Of a DNA stretch of 7,755 nt, positions 4,998-7,755 are shown in pieces. The position numbers were made by a program, and so were the translations under genes. How positions within the stretch are numbered: position 1 is the stretch's first letter; each line of letters begins with the position of its first letter. Under the pieces are notes generated by a model. It was not told the DNA's origin. It did not search any database and saw only the letters and a program-made list of their open reading frames with translations. The stretch is from an uncultured Chloroflexota bacterium (GTDB lineage: Bacteria; Chloroflexota; Anaerolineae; Aggregatilineales; Phototrophicaceae): the NCBI GenBank assembly GCA_937927665.1, contig CALBRY010000282.1, positions 1 through 7,755 of the forward strand, in the 5' to 3' direction.

Positions 4998-5861
4998 ATG
5001 GTAGACATTGAACAGCGCGGCTATGCGAGCGAGGACACGTTGGTTTCGACCGGATGGGTTGCCGCTCACTTGGATGATCCGAATGTACGGGTGATCGAAT
5101 CGAACGAAGACCCGCTTCTTTACCCGTCCGGTCACGTCCCCGGCGCGGTGCAGGTCGATTGGACGCGTGACTTGAACGATCCGATCCGGCGTGATTATCT
5201 CGATCAGGCTGGTTTCGAGGCGTTGATGTCGCGGATTGGGGCGACCCGCGATACAACCGTCGTCTTCTACGGCGACAAGAATAATTGGTGGGCGACTTAT
5301 GCTTTCTGGGTGTTTCAATTGTTCGGTCATGCCAACGCCAAAGTTATGGATGGCGGACGCACCAAATGGGAACAAGAAGGACGCGAACTAACCCGCGCAG
5401 TGCCCAGCTATTCACCGACCCAATACGCCGCCCCCAAGCGTGATGACCATAAGATTCGCGCCTTCCGCGAACAAGTGCTGGCGCATGTCCGGTCGAATGG
5501 GCAGATGATCGATGTCCGCAGCCCGCAGGAGTTTTCCGGCGAACGGATGCACATGCCCGATTATCCCAACGAAGGCGCGCTGCGTGGTGGACACATCCCC
5601 GGCGCTAAAAATGTCCCGTGGGCGAAGGCGATCAACCCGGAAGATGGCACGTTCAAAACGGCTGAACAACTCCGCGCAATTTATCAGCAGGAGCAGGGGT
5701 TAACCCCGTCGCAAGAAGTGATCACTTACTGCCGCATCGGGGAACGCAGCAGTCACACATGGTTTGTGCTCACCTACCTGCTCGGATTCCCGAACGTGCG
5801 GAATTACGACGGAAGCTGGACAGAATGGGGAAACTCCGTCGGCGTTCCGATTGAAAAGTAA
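4998..5861 (+). CDS. sseA: Thiosulfate/3-mercaptopyruvate sulfurtransferase, two rhodanese domains
   Basis: This 287-residue cytoplasmic enzyme moves sulfane sulfur from thiosulfate or 3-mercaptopyruvate to a thiophilic acceptor, through a cysteine persulfide. It has the usual tandem layout. The N-terminal rhodanese domain is structural: FYGDKNNWWATYAFWVFQ has no catalytic cysteine, and VMDGGRTKWEQEGREL closes the domain. The C-terminal domain is catalytic. DVRSPQEFSG is the family CH2A-like strand, GHIPGAKNVPW follows, and the active-site loop YCRIGERSSHTW carries Cys245. The C-terminal signature is NYDGSWTEWG. The CRIGERS loop is the form in actinobacterial CysA2/SseA-type thiosulfate sulfurtransferases. 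The loop favours thiosulfate over mercaptopyruvate, but substrate cannot be settled by eye. ATG 4998 follows AAGGGG by five bases; an in-frame GTG at 4977 would add seven residues. The gene has its own promoter and a strong terminator. Confidence 0.93.
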   Translation: MVDIEQRGYASEDTLVSTGWVAAHLDDPNVRVIESNEDPLLYPSGHVPGAVQVDWTRDLNDPIRRDYLDQAGFEALMSRIGATRDTTVVFYGDKNNWWATYAFWVFQLFGHANAKVMDGGRTKWEQEGRELTRAVPSYSPTQYAAPKRDDHKIRAFREQVLAHVRSNGQMIDVRSPQEFSGERMHMPDYPNEGALRGGHIPGAKNVPWAKAINPEDGTFKTAEQLRAIYQQEQGLTPSQEVITYCRIGERSSHTWFVLTYLLGFPNVRNYDGSWTEWGNSVGVPIEK

Positions 5862-5888
5862 TCCCGTGTAGGAACGGCACGCCGCTTA

Positions 5889-5937
5889 ATTCCTCCGGCA
5901 TTTGACGAACCCTCAATAATGCCGGAGGGATGTTTTT
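5889..5937 (+). terminator. Intrinsic terminator after the sulfurtransferase gene
   Basis: CCTCCGGCAT (5892-5901) pairs perfectly with ATGCCGGAGG (5919-5928). The stem can be lengthened by a T-G and two A-T pairs at its base. A GTTTTT run at 5932-5937 follows directly. The 17-base loop is long, but the stem and T-run are otherwise standard. It separates the sulfurtransferase and sufE transcripts. Confidence 0.85.
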
Positions 5938-5989
5938 CCCCCACTGTGCGTTACACTCATCGAGACTTGACAATAAGGTAAGCAGACCT

Positions 5990-6433
5990 ATGGCTGGAAT
6001 CCCGCAGAAGCTTGCGGATTTGCTAGATGACCTCAGCGCGATCACCGATCGGTATGAGCGTGCCGAATACTTGATCGAAATCGCGGATCGTTTCCCATCG
6101 TCCAAAGTCCCGCCCGAAATTGCTGTTCAGCCGTACCCGGAAGAACACCGCGCCCCCGCGTGCGAAAGTGATGCGTTCGTGTGGGCGATTGATCAACCGG
6201 ATGGCACGCTCAAATACTACTTTGATGTCCTGAATCCTCAGGGCTTATCGGCAAAAGCCATGTCGGTTATCCTTGACGAAGCACTCTCCGGCGCGCCGCT
6301 TGAACAGGTCGTCAGCATCAAAGACGATCTCGTATTCGACCTATTCGGCAGAGAAGTATCGATGGGTAAGGGCGCGGGTTTGATGGGAATTATCGCGTTG
6401 GTGCGGCACGAAGCGCGCAAGCGCTTGACGTAA
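5990..6433 (+). CDS. sufE: SufE-family sulfur acceptor for Fe-S cluster assembly
   Basis: SufE accepts persulfide sulfur from a cysteine desulfurase (SufS or a similar enzyme), stimulates it, and passes sulfur to the SUF scaffold. This 147-residue protein has the family order. A helical N-terminus (LADLLDDLSAITDRYERAEYLIEIADRFP in pieces) leads to ACESD, whose Cys58 matches the acceptor cysteine of the C-x-S motif. A beta sheet region (LKYYFDVLNPQGLSAKAM) follows. The end has the G-R-E-V-S and G-x-G-L segments, where the family normally shows an 'L-S-x-x-R-x-x-G' stretch. The glycine-lysine-glycine version here (SMGKGAGL) lacks the usual arginine. The ATG at 5990 is preceded by AAGG at some distance; the longer frame from 5930 starts inside the terminator and is rejected. 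No sufS or sufBCD lies nearby. The promoter is unclear; TACACT at 5952-5957 is a possible -10. Confidence 0.92.
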   Translation: MAGIPQKLADLLDDLSAITDRYERAEYLIEIADRFPSSKVPPEIAVQPYPEEHRAPACESDAFVWAIDQPDGTLKYYFDVLNPQGLSAKAMSVILDEALSGAPLEQVVSIKDDLVFDLFGREVSMGKGAGLMGIIALVRHEARKRLT

Positions 6434-6452
6434 CACGAAAGCAAATGTTCAT

Positions 6453-7670
6453 ATGGTAGACGCTCAGGCGCGTGACTTTCTGCCCGCTCATGCTAAACGC
6501 CGTGAAGTCGGATTCTTGCTCCTTGCGTTTGTCTTTACCCGCCTGCTCATCGTGGCGGCGGGGTTAGCCTCAATCGAAGTGCGCGGCATGGAAGAACGTG
6601 CCGATTTTACGCACCTGCTTGATGGCGGCGCGGCGCTCGATATGTGGTATCGCTGGGATGCGGGGTTTTATACCACCATCGCCATCGAAGGCTACGATTG
6701 GCAAAACGAACGCGCACCCACCGCTGATATGGCATTTATGCCCGTGTATCCGCTCCTCGTGCGTTTGGCGAGCGGAATCAGCGGGCAAAGCTGCGCGGTT
6801 TCCCCGTATCTGAGTACATGCGCGACGGTTGGCGGTTTGATCGTCTCGAATCTGGCGCTGTTCGGTGCGATTGCGCTCACGTTCGATCTCGCATCGCGCC
6901 GCTTTAACAAGGGGGTCGGCTGGCGGGCTGCTTTTCTGCTCATGGTCAGCCCGATCAGCATCTTCTTGAGCGGCGTGTATACCGAATCGGTGTTTCTGCT
7001 GCTGACCGCGCTCACATTCTGGTTGATCGAACGGGATCGCGTCGGTTTTGCGCTGATTCCGGCAACATTCGCCGCGCTCACGCGTTCGGTTGGTGTGGCG
7101 CTGTATCCCGCGCTGTTGATCGTCGCATGGCGGACATACCGCCAATCTCCCGCGATGATCACCCGCCCGCGCCTGAAAGGACTGCTGATCGCGCTTGGCG
7201 CGCACCTGCCGCTGATCGCGTTCGGCGCATATGTCCTGTATATGGGCATCACAACCGGCGATCCGCTGGCGTTCTTCTCATCGTATGAAAACGCATGGGG
7301 ACGCACCGCCGGATCAATTGTGGAATCGTTTACGATTTATTTCAGCGGGGCGGATGTTTCGTTGATCGGCTGGCATCCGGCATGGTTTGACCTAATTTTC
7401 ACCGTGCTGGCGCTGATCCTGACGGTGATCACGCTCCGCGTCGATGGCGGGTGGGGAATCTTTGCCCTGTTCGCGCTGATTATCCCGATTGCGTCGGGGA
7501 CGCTGGTCGGGATGCCGCGCTTTGCCATGACGATTCTGCCGTTTTATATCATCGTAGCGCGCTTGATCGGGGATCGCCGTTCGCTGTGGTGGGCGATCGC
7601 TTATGGCGGTTCGGCGGCGCTGGCGATTCTGATCCTCAGCCAGTTTGTCACATGGCGATGGGTGGCGTAA
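6453..7670 (+). CDS. PIG-V-like GT-C mannosyltransferase, multi-pass membrane protein
   Basis: This is a 405-residue integral membrane glycosyltransferase of the GT-C fold. Relatives transfer mannose from a polyprenyl-phosphate donor to a lipid or glycan at the outer face of the membrane; donor and acceptor here are unknown. After a basic N-terminus, the first helix is at about 18-40. It is followed by a large extracytoplasmic loop holding the family motif WYRWDAGFYTTIAIEGY, whose Asp69 is the likely catalytic or metal-binding acid. The loop continues with FMPVYPLLVRL. Later come SPISIFLSGVYTESVFLLLTA and ALTRSVGVALYPALL, typical of PIG-V and related bacterial proteins. I count about nine to ten hydrophobic helices, ending near residue 400. 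The gene begins 19 bases after sufE and has only a weak ribosome site, so it is probably co-transcribed with sufE. It ends in a bidirectional terminator. Confidence 0.88.
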   Translation: MVDAQARDFLPAHAKRREVGFLLLAFVFTRLLIVAAGLASIEVRGMEERADFTHLLDGGAALDMWYRWDAGFYTTIAIEGYDWQNERAPTADMAFMPVYPLLVRLASGISGQSCAVSPYLSTCATVGGLIVSNLALFGAIALTFDLASRRFNKGVGWRAAFLLMVSPISIFLSGVYTESVFLLLTALTFWLIERDRVGFALIPATFAALTRSVGVALYPALLIVAWRTYRQSPAMITRPRLKGLLIALGAHLPLIAFGAYVLYMGITTGDPLAFFSSYENAWGRTAGSIVESFTIYFSGADVSLIGWHPAWFDLIFTVLALILTVITLRVDGGWGIFALFALIIPIASGTLVGMPRFAMTILPFYIIVARLIGDRRSLWWAIAYGGSAALAILILSQFVTWRWVA

Positions 7671-7697
7671 ATGTGGTGGGGCACACGCTCGTGAAAT

Positions 7698-7730
7698 AAA
7701 AAAGGACTTCCACGGGTGGGAGTCCTTTTT
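7698..7730. terminator. Bidirectional intrinsic terminator
   Basis: GGACTTCCA (7704-7712) pairs with TGGGAGTCC (7717-7725), with one wobble pair and the four-base loop CGGG. An A-run lies to the left (7698-7703) and a T-run to the right (7726-7730). It can therefore stop the glycosyltransferase transcript on the plus strand and the tRNA transcript on the minus strand. The minus-strand T-run is the longer one. Confidence 0.87.
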
Positions 7731-7733
7731 CTG

Positions 7734-7755
7734 AGGCGACGACCGGATTCGAACC
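7734..7755 (-). tRNA. tRNA 3' end, probably tRNA-Cys, cut by the window edge
   Basis: Read on the minus strand, the last bases give GG-TTCGAAT-CC, the T stem and the seven-base T loop. These are followed by GGT completing the T stem, then CGTCGCC as the 3' acceptor strand and T as the discriminator base (7734). The CCA end is not encoded, since CAG follows. An implied 5' GGCGACG acceptor with a U73 discriminator fits bacterial tRNA-Cys best. tRNA-Gly also has U73 but usually starts GCGG. The anticodon is outside the window, so the amino acid is an inference. The gene is followed on its strand by the bidirectional terminator. Confidence 0.75.

Noticed and set aside
4994..5006. Near-identical start contexts (CATATGGTAGAC) of the sulfurtransferase and glycosyltransferase genes as a repeat
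   Set aside because: The match is 12 bases and stops at the start codon region. The flanks differ, so coincidence is the simplest reading.
5967..5972. Perfect TTGACA upstream of sufE as a -35 box
   Set aside because: A matching -10 would fall on the start codon at about 5990 (ATGGCT), which is not -10-like, so it is probably chance.
5930..5989. Twenty extra N-terminal residues on SufE (ATG at 5930)
   Set aside because: The start lies at the base of the intrinsic terminator of the preceding gene, and the extra residues are not SufE-like.
6570..7306. Long minus-strand open frames opposite the glycosyltransferase
   Set aside because: They are mirror frames of a GC-rich membrane-protein gene. 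Their products are low-complexity and charged, with no motif, and the plus-strand protein is a clear family match.

Overview
The window is gene-dense, GC-rich bacterial chromosome with no mobile element, CRISPR array or phage gene that I can see. The genes look like housekeeping and lightly accessory functions. The combination points to an environmental Gram-positive-type or Chloroflexota-like bacterium: a DUF3566-like membrane protein, an actinobacterial-style two-domain thiosulfate sulfurtransferase, a PIG-V-like GT-C mannosyltransferase, a DUF427 protein and a TrmB with a long C-terminal extension. Chloroflexota is my best guess, but it is an inference from protein style only. Codon use looks uniform along the window and nothing looks recently acquired.

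Left part (1-1474): the 3' end of an unrecognised gene runs into a tandem-GNAT acetyltransferase gene through an ATGA stop/start overlap. The acetyltransferase converges on a minus-strand DUF3566-like membrane protein gene. The two stop codons are the two strands of one CTAG (1046-1049), so there is no intergenic space or terminator.

Middle (1475-4887): a short divergent promoter region with a symmetric -10 (ATTATAAT, 1477-1484) separates the DUF3566-like gene from a rightward run. That run holds a class I methyltransferase with a TTG start (Trm9-like in places), a DUF427 protein, trmB (tRNA m7G46 methyltransferase), an ExoD-family membrane protein and a small protein I cannot assign. The trmB reading frame carries a 120-residue C-terminal extension. 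It begins just after an internal AAGGAGG and ATG, suggesting the extension may also be made as a separate protein.

Right part (4888-7755): a well-formed sigma-70-type promoter drives a two-domain thiosulfate/mercaptopyruvate sulfurtransferase, which ends in a clear intrinsic terminator. Next comes sufE (sulfur acceptor for Fe-S cluster assembly), followed 19 bases later by a multi-pass PIG-V-like glycosyltransferase. A compact bidirectional terminator separates that gene from a minus-strand tRNA, probably tRNA-Cys, cut by the window end. The sulfurtransferase and SufE both handle persulfide sulfur, so their adjacency is functionally plausible, although the terminator makes them separate transcription units.

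I found no clear novel multi-gene system. The best leads are the internal start in trmB, the symmetric divergent promoter, the strong excess of GATC tetranucleotides, and a perfect 14-bp inverted repeat that has no T-run.
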